Assembly: GCA_017461625.1 (NCBI GenBank)
Contig: JAFTXJ010000008.1
Span: 35,318 to 99,317, forward strand
Reading direction: 5' to 3'
DNA from: Clostridia bacterium
GTDB lineage: Bacteria; Bacillota; Clostridia; Oscillospirales; Acutalibacteraceae
Length of the DNA stretch: 64,000 bases
Part shown: piece by piece, positions 9,551 through 16,622 of the stretch
How positions within the stretch are numbered: the stretch's first letter is position 1
How the letters are laid out: each line of letters opens with the position of its first letter
The notes under the pieces: model-generated
Told to the model about the DNA's origin: nothing
The model's database searches: none
What the model saw: the letters and a program-made list of their open reading frames with translations, nothing else
Made by a program: the position numbers and the translations under genes

Positions 9551-9752
9551 CAGGCTCCCCCTATTGAAATAGGTGGGAGCTGTCACGAAGTGACTGAGGG
9601 GGTAAAGAAAAGTGATGTATTGCTCCGCGATATGATGTTTGCTTTCGTAAATGATGTTTTTGCCTTAACAGGCAAAAAGTTCGGGTCTGCGACGCATTTT
9701 CCCCCCACCGGTTCGCTACGCTCACCACCTCCCCCGAGCTTCGGGTGAGGCT
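9551..9752. repeat. Modular intergenic hairpin repeat, copy 2
   Basis: It begins with the hairpin GGCTCCCCCTATT / AATAGGTGGGAGC, followed by the conserved CTGTCACGAAGTGACTGAGG. It ends with the ACCGG..CGCTACG and CCTCCCCCGAGCTTCGGGTGAGG hairpins. The order of parts is the same as in copies 1 and 3. The central part, about 9610-9690, differs and encodes nothing convincing. Confidence 0.65.
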
Positions 9753-9771
9753 TAAGGCTATGCGATGCAAT

Positions 9772-9826
9772 GTAGTGACCGATGCCCACATCGGTCAAAG
9801 GGATGATGTAGGCATCATCCCCTACA
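9772..9826. repeat. REP/BIME-like pair of inverted hairpins
   Basis: Two perfect hairpins lie face to face with GTAG at both outer ends. The first is GTAG then TGACCGATG-CCCA-CATCGGTCA (9772-9797). The second is GGGATGATG-TAGG-CATCATCCC then CTAC (9800-9825). GTAG beside an imperfect palindrome is the described layout of REP sequences moved or recognised by RAYT (TnpA-REP) proteins, and inverted pairs are called BIMEs. Further half-sites GTAG/CTAC occur at 9862-9872. Two RAYT relics are present at 15143 and 24284. Confidence 0.65.
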
Positions 9827-9886
9827 AACCAACAGTAAAAACGAATGAACTGACACAATGGTAGCCCCTACGAGCATACTGTAAAA

Positions 9887-10723
9887 TTATTTCACAAACT
9901 CTTTAATTCTCGCCCCGTCGTTATATCCTTTTTCATAGAGGGCGTGGAGCTTGTCTTTTTCTTTGGTAAGGGTGCTCACTCCGCAACAATCATCAGGGGC
10001 GATGATAATACATTTTCCTTGCTTTTCTAACTCAATTGCAATATCGAGCCCTTTTTTATAATTAACGGATTTGTTCCTGAGACTTTCAGAAAGCTCGGGA
10101 TATTTACCCCTGAGGAGCTTTGCCGCTTTGCTGTCACGGGCAAGAGTGTTACTGATTTCAATGGGCTTTGTGAGGATTAACACAACTTTTTCACAGCCGT
10201 CTGCAAGAGCTTTTTCAATCGGAACAGGGTCAGATATTCCGCCGTCAAAATACATTCTGCCGTTTATCTCGTAGCTTTTGCACACAAGCGGTAGGGCAGA
10301 GGATGCCTTTAAAATCCTGTAATCATCCTGCACCATATCGTGCTTTGTGAAATATGTAGGCTCGCCTGTTTCGGCATCAGTCGCAACCACAGTGAGACTG
10401 CTTTTATTTTGCATAACTTCATAAAAATTCAACGCATCCTCACCACCACTGTTGGTAAGGGTTCCGTAAACATAATCAAGGTCAATATACTGGCTGTGCT
10501 TAAAAAAGTTGCCGAAGCTCATGTATTCTTTTCTGCTTGAATAATCGTGATAAAATCGGTAAGTTCTGCCCTTCTGACCGGCAAGATAAGTTATTGCATT
10601 GGCACTGCCTGCAGAAACACCGATGCAATAATCAAAAACTACGTTGTCATCAAGGCAACGGTCAAAAACCCCTGAGCCGTAAATTCCGCGAAGTCCGCCG
10701 CCCACATCTATAATTCCAACCAA
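9887..10723 (-). CDS. Patatin-like phospholipase family protein
   Basis: This 278-residue protein has the patatin Ser-Asp dyad: oxyanion loop DVGGGLRGIYGSG (7-19), nucleophile Ser in GVSAGSANA (about 36-44) and Asp in FDGGISDPVPIEKAL (about 160). The family hydrolyses acyl esters of lipids. Clostridial members are cytosolic and of unknown physiological substrate. No signal peptide or membrane segment is seen. The start is TTG, seven bases after GGAG. It starts 9 bases after the stop of the cysteine-cluster gene, so the two form an operon. Confidence 0.88.
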   Translation of the reverse strand: MVGIIDVGGGLRGIYGSGVFDRCLDDNVVFDYCIGVSAGSANAITYLAGQKGRTYRFYHDYSSRKEYMSFGNFFKHSQYIDLDYVYGTLTNSGGEDALNFYEVMQNKSSLTVVATDAETGEPTYFTKHDMVQDDYRILKASSALPLVCKSYEINGRMYFDGGISDPVPIEKALADGCEKVVLILTKPIEISNTLARDSKAAKLLRGKYPELSESLRNKSVNYKKGLDIAIELEKQGKCIIIAPDDCCGVSTLTKEKDKLHALYEKGYNDGARIKEFVK

Positions 10724-10732
10724 AATAAACTC

Positions 10733-11224
10733 CTATCTGAAAACCGACATCAGCTTTGCGATGTCTTCAATTTCCTGCTGCATATTTAAAATGTAATTTT
10801 TAGTTTCTTCATCACGGATTAAATACCGTGTTGCTTTTCTCATATTTCTTAAAAATTTTAAATCAGGCTTCAATTTATCCTTTAAAATCGGGCAGGAGGA
10901 TATTCCTCTCAAATCCTTGATAACGCTGATTTTATTACCGTCAATTTTAGGATAAAACGGATAAATCCTACAGGCGAGGGGACGCACACGTCTGTCGCAT
11001 GTGCCGTTGCAGATAATCATATTGTATCCGAAATTTCCGTCAGTTTCTTTAATTGTGAAATTGGGATTATCTTTATATAATTCTTCTTCTTGGGGGAACA
11101 GCCACATACCTGTGTCGTTGTCACCTTTGCAGCAAAGACCCGAGCAGAGCTTACCGCAGTCAAATCTGCCAAGAGGTGCAGAGCGTTCAAGCAAATCCCT
11201 TGCTTTGATTAAATTATCGTCCAT
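10733..11224 (-). CDS. YkgJ-type cysteine-cluster protein
   Basis: This 163-residue protein has conserved cysteines in the pattern of the CxxCxxxCC zinc/iron-chelating family: FDCGKLCSGLCCKGD (20-34), NGTCDRRVRPLACRIYPFYP (about 93-112) and a later Cys in GISSCPIL. Members are proposed to bind Zn or an Fe-S cluster. The function is unknown. It is the first gene of a two-gene operon with the patatin, preceded by GGAAGTGA and a repeat-containing intergenic region. Confidence 0.75.
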   Translation of the reverse strand: MDDNLIKARDLLERSAPLGRFDCGKLCSGLCCKGDNDTGMWLFPQEEELYKDNPNFTIKETDGNFGYNMIICNGTCDRRVRPLACRIYPFYPKIDGNKISVIKDLRGISSCPILKDKLKPDLKFLRNMRKATRYLIRDEETKNYILNMQQEIEDIAKLMSVFR

Positions 11225-11249
11225 ATTATCACTTCCGCAGTAATACTAT

Positions 11250-11402
11250 ATTCGGCTCCCCTTGTCAGGGGAGCTGGGTCAGAGACCCTGAGGGGTAGTT
11301 GGATTTTGTGAAAATATTTTTATATTTACAATGTTTTCTGTATTCTCTCCCTCCGTCTTTTGCTTTGCAAAATCCACCTCCCTCATCAGAGGGAGGCAAG
11401 GA
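11250..11402. repeat. Modular intergenic hairpin repeat, copy 3
   Basis: The left module is GGCTCCCCTTGTCAGGGGAGC, a hairpin, then CTG-GGTCAGAGACC-CTGAGGGG. The right module is CCTCCGTC, the hairpin TTTTGCTTTGCAAAA, then CCACCTCCC and the hairpin CCTCATCAGAGGGAGG. The order matches copies 1 and 2 although the bases in each stem differ. No coding sequence is seen in 11225-11460. Confidence 0.65.
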
Positions 11403-11460
11403 AGACTCGTCTAAAATAACTTAATAAAAGTCTGTTTCAAGGGAATTATAACACAAGGTG

Positions 11461-11489
11461 TTGACTTTTTCAAATCAAGGTGATAAAAT
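11461..11489 (+). promoter_or_regulatory. Promoter of the thrS T-box transcript
   Basis: TTGACT (11461-11466) and TAAAAT (11484-11489) are separated by 17 bases, just upstream of the T-box leader. Confidence 0.6.
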
Positions 11490-11495
11490 TATCTA

Positions 11496-11720
11496 AATCG
11501 TTGATGCAGAAGGCAACGCTTATAACGTGAATCAGAGAGTTTCCGTCATCGGCTGAAAGCGGAAATATCACCGGAGCTGTTGTTACCACTGCTGAGAGCT
11601 GCCGAAATAAGGTGTGCCGTTTGCTGCGTTAAGGCATTGAGTGGCGGGTAACCGCAAACCGGGTGGAACCGTGGAGTAGATTATGCTTCATCCCAGTGTA
11701 TGGGGTGGAGCTTTATTTTT
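11496..11720 (+). promoter_or_regulatory. T-box riboswitch controlling thrS
   Basis: The leader carries the T-box sequence GGGTGGAACCGTG (11661-11673). This is followed by a terminator hairpin GCTTCATCCC (11685-11694) / GGGGTGGAGC (11702-11711) and a T-run. Upstream are stem I elements AGAGAG and GGCTGAAAGC. Threonine codons ACC occur at 11570 and 11585. Either could be the specifier, which would fit tRNA-Thr (GGU). Uncharged tRNA-Thr is expected to stabilise the antiterminator and switch thrS on. Confidence 0.9.
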
Positions 11721-11734
11721 TTGGAGGTAATATT

Positions 11735-13681
11735 ATGATTAACGTAACATTAAAAGGCGGAGTTGTTAAGGAATACGCCGAAGGCACTACAGCCCTTGAG
11801 GTTGCAAAGAGCCTTGGTATGGGTCTTTACAAGGCTGCCTGCATCTGCAAAATCAATGATGTTTATTGCGATTTGAGAACTCCTCTTACTGAGGATTGCT
11901 CACTTGAAATTCTTTCTTTTGAGGAGGACGAAGAGGCTCAGCGTTGCTTTCGCCACACTGCCTCGCACGTTCTTGCGCAAGCTGTTAAAAGGCTGTTCCC
12001 GCAAGCGAAATTGGCCATTGGCCCTGCTATTGACGGCGGATTTTATTACGACTTTGATGTTGAAAAAGCTTTCTCAACAGAAGACCTCGACGCAATCGCC
12101 GCAGAAATGAAAAAAATCGTTAAAGAGGCTCTTCCTCTTGAACGTTTTGAGCTTGAACCTGAAGAGGCAATAAAACTTATGGAAGAAAGAGACGAGCCTT
12201 ACAAGGTTGAGCTTATCAAAGAGCATGCCGGCAAGGGTGAAAAGATTTCATTCTTCCGTCAGGGTGAATTTGAAGAGCTTTGTGCAGGTCCTCATATTCC
12301 TGACACAGGCAGAATCAAGGCTTTCAAAATTACATCATGCACAGGTGCTTACTGGCGTGGTGACTCAAACAAAAAGATGCTTCAGAGAATTTATGCAACA
12401 GCTTTCACTAAGCAGAGCGTAATGGAAGAGCACCTTGCTGCCCTTGAAGAAGCTAAAAAGCGCGACCACAACAAACTCGGTCGTGAGCTTGAGCTTTTCA
12501 CAACTGTTGACTCAATCGGTCAGGGTCTCCCCATTCTTCTTCCTAAGGGAACATTTATTATTCAGACTCTTCAGCGTTTTGTTGAAGATGAAGAGGCAAG
12601 AAGAGGTTGGGTACGCACAAAAACTCCTCTTATGGCTAAGAGCGACCTTTACAAAATCTCAGGCCATTGGGACCATTATAAAGACGGTATGTTCGTTCTC
12701 GGTGATGAAGAAAAGGACGACGAAGTTTTTGCTCTTCGTCCTATGACTTGTCCTTTCCAGTATCAGGCATACCTCAACAGAGCAAGGTCTTACCGTGACC
12801 TTCCTATGAGATTGGCTGAAACTTCAACTCTTTTCAGAAATGAATCATCAGGCGAAATGCACGGTCTTATCCGTGTTCGTCAGTTCACAATTTCAGAGGG
12901 TCACCTTATGTGCCTTCCCGAGCAGCTTGCAGACGAGTTCAAGCGTTGCCTTGACCTTTGCATCTTTATGCTTAAAACTCTCGGTCTTTATGAAGATGTA
13001 TCTTACCGTTTCTCACAGTGGGATCCTGCCGACACAGAGAAATATATCGGCACTCCCGAGCAGTGGGATGAGGCTCAGGGCATGATGAAAGAAATTCTTG
13101 ACGACATCGGTCTTGAATATAAGGTTGGTGTTGGTGAAGCCGCTTTCTACGGACCTAAGCTCGATATTCAGATTAAGAATGTTTACGGTAAGGAAGATAC
13201 ACTTATCACAATTCAGATTGACCAGATGCTTGCTGAAAAATTCGGTATGGAATACGTTGCAAGCGACGGAACAAAGAAGAATCCATATATCATCCACAGA
13301 ACATCAATCGGCTGCTATGAAAGAACACTTGCTCTTCTTATTGAAAAATATGCAGGTGCATTCCCTGTATGGCTTGCGCCTGTTCAGGTTAAGCTTCTTC
13401 CCATTGCTGACAGACATCACGATTATGCTTATGAAATTGCTGCAAAGCTTGAAAAAGCAGGTATCCGTTGTGAGGTTGACACAAGAAGCGAAAAGACAGG
13501 CTACAAAATCCGTGAAGCACAGCTTGAAAAAGTTCCTTATATGCTCCTTATGGGCGATAAGGATATTGAAGCAGGCTCAGTATCAGTGCGTAAACGTGGC
13601 GAGGGTGACATCGGTGCAGTAAGCGTTGACGAGTTCCTCAAAACAATCCTCGAAGACGTTGATACAAAAGCAATCTGGTAA
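11735..13681 (+). CDS. thrS: Threonine-tRNA ligase
   Basis: This 648-residue class II synthetase charges tRNA-Thr. Domains in order: TGS (about 1-60, INVTLKGGVVKEYAEGTTALEVA), the editing/SAD domain with HTASHVLAQAV and the metal-binding CAGPHIPDTG, and the catalytic core with class II motif 2 (RLAETSTLFRNESSGEMHGLIRVR, described by its first part) and motif 3 near SIGCYERTLALLIEKY. The C-terminal anticodon-binding domain is VWLAPVQVKLLPIADRHHDY onward. A start at 11663 would lie inside the T-box. GGAGG at 11723 supports the ATG at 11735. It is regulated by the T-box upstream. Confidence 0.97.
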   Translation: MINVTLKGGVVKEYAEGTTALEVAKSLGMGLYKAACICKINDVYCDLRTPLTEDCSLEILSFEEDEEAQRCFRHTASHVLAQAVKRLFPQAKLAIGPAIDGGFYYDFDVEKAFSTEDLDAIAAEMKKIVKEALPLERFELEPEEAIKLMEERDEPYKVELIKEHAGKGEKISFFRQGEFEELCAGPHIPDTGRIKAFKITSCTGAYWRGDSNKKMLQRIYATAFTKQSVMEEHLAALEEAKKRDHNKLGRELELFTTVDSIGQGLPILLPKGTFIIQTLQRFVEDEEARRGWVRTKTPLMAKSDLYKISGHWDHYKDGMFVLGDEEKDDEVFALRPMTCPFQYQAYLNRARSYRDLPMRLAETSTLFRNESSGEMHGLIRVRQFTISEGHLMCLPEQLADEFKRCLDLCIFMLKTLGLYEDVSYRFSQWDPADTEKYIGTPEQWDEAQGMMKEILDDIGLEYKVGVGEAAFYGPKLDIQIKNVYGKEDTLITIQIDQMLAEKFGMEYVASDGTKKNPYIIHRTSIGCYERTLALLIEKYAGAFPVWLAPVQVKLLPIADRHHDYAYEIAAKLEKAGIRCEVDTRSEKTGYKIREAQLEKVPYMLLMGDKDIEAGSVSVRKRGEGDIGAVSVDEFLKTILEDVDTKAIW

Positions 13682-13748
13682 AAAGCGATTGACTTTTAAC
13701 CATTTGAGTGCTACACTCTACAAAAAGCTTGAAAGGCAGGTGGACAAA

Positions 13749-13805
13749 ATGACAATGATGATTAGCACAATGAATCGGAGAGCCCTTTTGTCCGTTTGCG
13801 ATTGA
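13749..13805 (+). CDS. Putative 18-residue leader peptide
   Basis: A short frame MTMMISTMNRRALLSVCD with ribosome site AGGCAGGTGG just before the ATG. The start codon sits in the left arm of a perfect inverted repeat GGACAAAA (13742-13749) / TTTTGTCC (13786-13793). CGGAGA inside the frame (13776-13781) is complementary to TCTCCG in the following terminator (13838-13843). This geometry resembles attenuators of antibiotic-responsive genes. Coding status is inferred only. Confidence 0.4.
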   Translation: MTMMISTMNRRALLSVCD

Positions 13806-13833
13806 TGTGATTTATATCTTTCTGTGAATTGCA

Positions 13834-13865
13834 GGCATCTCCGTTTCGGAGATGCCTTTATTTTT
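13834..13865 (+). terminator. Terminator between the leader frame and the GNAT gene
   Basis: GGCATCTCCG (13834-13843) and CGGAGATGCC (13847-13856) form a perfect 10-bp stem with TTT in the loop, followed by TTTATTTTTT. It could end thrS read-through, or act as the attenuator for the gene at 13884. Confidence 0.9.
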
Positions 13866-13883
13866 TACAGAAAGGGATTTTAA

Positions 13884-15131
13884 ATGTTTAAAATTAAAAT
13901 TTTAGAAAAAGAAACCGTTCCGTTTGTCTGTGAGATTATGTGTGAACCTAATAATGTTTCTGCTTTACACACAAACACAATTTCATTAGAAGAATGGAAA
14001 AACATTTTTGAAAGAGCCGAATATGATACAGACGAAGAAAATTATATTGTATACCAAAATGATACACCGTGTTGTTGGCTAAAAATTAATGGATTGCAAA
14101 ATAAATACACTGCTTGGATTTCAATGCTTGTTGTTTCCGAGAGATTCAAGCATCAGGGTGTTGGAAAATTTGCTGTAGAGTTTGCGATTGAATATCTTGC
14201 GAAACGAGGATATCAACATATAAACCTACAAACAACAGCAGATAATCTATCGGCAATAAGACTTTATGAAAAAAGTGGGTTTAGATTAATCGAAAACAAG
14301 GAAGACAAACTAACTTTCAGAATAACTTTAAACAATCTGACTTTCACAAATATTACAAAAGAAAACATATGCAATTACAAAAAACTCCGCAAAATCTATG
14401 CGAAGTATAAGATTAAGTCCTTGCGCAATCAAGGCGAAATGCCCGGAAACAAGAAGATGTTTTATGTGTTGTTTGACAGCATTATTTCAAATTCATCCCG
14501 TAGTAATTCTGACTATTTCATCGTTATGGAATCAGCCAAGGAACTCATTGGCTTTGCTTCAATTTCGACATCATCAACCGATGTGATTGACATTCCGTAC
14601 AGTTACGGCATTGTTAAGGATTTTTATATTTCTCCCAAACACAGGCGAAAAGGTTATGGCAGAATTCTGAATAATTACATTGAAAACATCTTCAAGGATA
14701 ACGAAACAAATACTGTTTTGCTAAGTCCCGACCCGGTAAGCGGAATTGATTTCTGGAAAGCTATGGGGTATTGCGATACGGGTATTCATCAAGGGTGGGG
14801 AAGACATTTGGTTTATATCAAACATTTAACCAAATGTGAATATTCAATCGAAATTGATAATGCAATATCAGCACTTGTTACGTCAATAGATTTGATTGGG
14901 ATAAATCCATATAACAAACCGCAGATAAAAGAGGTTTATGGAGTGTGGAAAGAATATTGCAAAGAAATTAACCAAAAGCCACACATAAAAGATATTAAAA
15001 ATATGGCTTGGAATTCAAGAAAAAGCAGAAATGTCAGTTTTCAGTCATTGTATTATAAGGGGAAAATTATTGGTTTTAAGTACAATGCAGATGATGAAAT
15101 TAACTATGTGTCACCTGAATACAGAAAATAG
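13884..15131 (+). CDS. Tandem GNAT acetyltransferase
   Basis: This 415-residue protein has two GNAT folds. Residues 1-155 include VSERFKHQGVGKFAVEFAIEYL (acetyl-CoA loop, Q/RxxGxG) and LYEKSGFR. Residues 160-315 include ISPKHRRKGYGRIL and the end FWKAMGYCDTG. The last 90 residues (about 325-415) are not GNAT and are not recognised. The acceptor substrate is unknown. GAAAGGGA lies before the ATG. The leader peptide and terminator upstream suggest controlled expression, for example in response to a translation inhibitor. AT content is higher than in thrS, consistent with acquisition. Confidence 0.8.
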   Translation: MFKIKILEKETVPFVCEIMCEPNNVSALHTNTISLEEWKNIFERAEYDTDEENYIVYQNDTPCCWLKINGLQNKYTAWISMLVVSERFKHQGVGKFAVEFAIEYLAKRGYQHINLQTTADNLSAIRLYEKSGFRLIENKEDKLTFRITLNNLTFTNITKENICNYKKLRKIYAKYKIKSLRNQGEMPGNKKMFYVLFDSIISNSSRSNSDYFIVMESAKELIGFASISTSSTDVIDIPYSYGIVKDFYISPKHRRKGYGRILNNYIENIFKDNETNTVLLSPDPVSGIDFWKAMGYCDTGIHQGWGRHLVYIKHLTKCEYSIEIDNAISALVTSIDLIGINPYNKPQIKEVYGVWKEYCKEINQKPHIKDIKNMAWNSRKSRNVSFQSLYYKGKIIGFKYNADDEINYVSPEYRK

Positions 15132-15142
15132 GATAAAATTGT

Positions 15143-15498
15143 ATGAACCGTCCGTGGTGTGAACTGTCGGAATACGGAAAAATTGTTGATGAAGCAATCA
15201 ATAACATTGAGAAAAAATACGATAAATTAAGGCTTGATAAATACGTAATTATGCCGGACCATATTCATTTGTTGGTCACCATTTTGCCAAATGAAAGCGG
15301 ATGCCCAATGAGCGCCCCCCACGATACCGAATATGGTAAATCAGCTTAAAAGATATGTAACCAAGAGAATTGGTTTCCCGGTTTGGCAGAAATTATATTA
15401 TGACCACATCATACGTGATGAAGAAGATTACAATATAAAATGGGAATATATTAAAAATAATCCGATAACATGGTTGGATAAAAATAAAGAGGTGTAAT
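15143..15498 (+). pseudogene. REP-associated tyrosine transposase (RAYT) relic 1
   Basis: Two frames read MPDHIHLLVTILPNESG (catalytic His-x-His, Y1 transposase family) and then VTKRIGFPVWQKLYYDHI..DEEDY (catalytic Tyr region). A one-base gain in a run of six C at about 15315-15320 breaks the frame; the sister copy has gcgcccctacg there. The N-terminal third is missing. Similarity to relic 2 begins inside its first internal REP hairpin (CCGTCCGTGGTGT), so the break lies within a palindrome. Family members are single-strand nucleases that process REP hairpins. It starts 11 bases after the GNAT gene. Confidence 0.8.
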
Positions 15499-15500
15499 AT

Positions 15501-16016
15501 ATGAAAGGTGGATTAAAACACATAGAGTTTGTCCGGATGAAAGAAGACGAATTTAAAATTTATTCAAAATGGTCTGTAAAGGCTTATGCCGAGCATCTGA
15601 TAAAATCGGGCGATGAAAGATTTATGTGGAAAGCAAAAAAAGAGGCAAAGGCGGAGTTTAATGATATTTTCCCTGAAGGTGCTGACTCTGCCGATAACTA
15701 CCTTTATGTTGTTGTGAATGAAAAGGGTGAAAAAATCGGAGTTATCGGGTATCAGAAAAGTCCTTTTGAAGAAAACGCAGCTTTTGTAACCGAGAATGTG
15801 ATAAAAGAAGAATACAGAGGAAAAGGCTACGGTAAAAGTGCTTTTGTGAAGATTCAGGAAGATGCAAAAGAAAAAGGCTTTTCAAAAATGGTGCTGAACG
15901 TTTTTAAACATACACCGGTTTCCTATGCGATGTATGAGAAAAACGGGTTCAAAGTAGTTGAGGACCACGGCGGAAGTGCAATAATGGAGAAGTATTTTGA
16001 CAGCGAAAGCAAATAG
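15501..16016 (+). CDS. GNAT family N-acetyltransferase
   Basis: This 171-residue protein is a single GNAT domain: VTENVIKEEYRGKGYGKSAFVKIQEDA is the acetyl-CoA-binding motif A (RGKGYG at about 113-118), and YAMYEKNGFKVVEDHGG is motif B. The N-terminal MKEDEFKIYSKWSVKAYAEHL resembles YitI/YhfO-like small acetyltransferases. The acceptor is unknown. AAAGAGGTG precedes the ATG, using the last codons of the RAYT relic. The next gene starts 25 bases after its stop, so the two may be co-transcribed. Confidence 0.85.
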   Translation: MKGGLKHIEFVRMKEDEFKIYSKWSVKAYAEHLIKSGDERFMWKAKKEAKAEFNDIFPEGADSADNYLYVVVNEKGEKIGVIGYQKSPFEENAAFVTENVIKEEYRGKGYGKSAFVKIQEDAKEKGFSKMVLNVFKHTPVSYAMYEKNGFKVVEDHGGSAIMEKYFDSESK

Positions 16017-16041
16017 CTTTTGTGAAAGTGATAGGGTTAAA

Positions 16042-16545
16042 ATGAACAAAGTTATCATAATCGGTTGCCCCGGTTCGGGGAAAACCACTTTTGCCGAAAA
16101 ACTTAATAAGCTAACCGGCTTGCCGTTATATCACCTTGATGCAATCTGGCATAAGCCTGACAAAACTCATATTCCGAGAGAAGAATTTGACCAAAGAATA
16201 TCGGAGGTTTTTGCAACCGACAGTTGGATAATTGACGGCAATTATAACCGAACAATTGAAATGCGTCTTAAAGAATGTGACACGGTTTTTCTCTTTGATT
16301 TGCCGACAGAAGTTTGTCTGCAGGGTGCAACCGAACGCCTCGGAAAAGGTCGCTATGACTTACCGTGGATTGAAACAGAATTAGACCCTGAATTTGAAGG
16401 GTTTATTAAGGATTTTGCAAAAACATCTTTACCGAGAATATATGAGCTGATAGAAAAATACAAAGAAGAAAAACAAGTTATAATATTCAAATCAAGAAAT
16501 GAAACTGACGAATATCTGAATAAACTGTCAGTTATACTGTTTTGA
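16042..16545 (+). CDS. P-loop topology-modulation/adenylate-kinase-like protein
   Basis: This 167-residue protein has Walker A GCPGSGKTTFAEKL (residues 8-21), then LPLYHLDAIWHKP and WIIDGNYNRTIEMRLKECDTVFLFDLP. This pattern is typical of proteins annotated as DNA topology modulation protein FlaR or adenylate kinase-like. They are small P-loop nucleotide kinases with an untested substrate. The frame opens at 15997, but AGTGATAGGG supports the ATG at 16042. The promoter of the lipase gene lies downstream. Confidence 0.8.
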   Translation: MNKVIIIGCPGSGKTTFAEKLNKLTGLPLYHLDAIWHKPDKTHIPREEFDQRISEVFATDSWIIDGNYNRTIEMRLKECDTVFLFDLPTEVCLQGATERLGKGRYDLPWIETELDPEFEGFIKDFAKTSLPRIYELIEKYKEEKQVIIFKSRNETDEYLNKLSVILF

Positions 16546-16622
16546 AACAACAGATTATAAGAATGTTGTTTATTGATTTTTTATATTACTTATGTTAAAA
16601 TCTGTTAAAAGGAGGAATTTTT

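Noticed and set aside
9600-9748. Small protein frame in the intergenic repeat
   Set aside because: The frame is made of repeat modules and hairpins, with no ribosome site or family.
11663-11734. Longer N-terminus for ThrS
   Set aside because: The codons lie in the T-box and terminator, and the ribosome site is at 11723.
13742-13865. infC leader after thrS
   Set aside because: infC, rpmI and rplT often follow thrS, but here a GNAT gene follows and no ribosomal-protein leader motif is seen.
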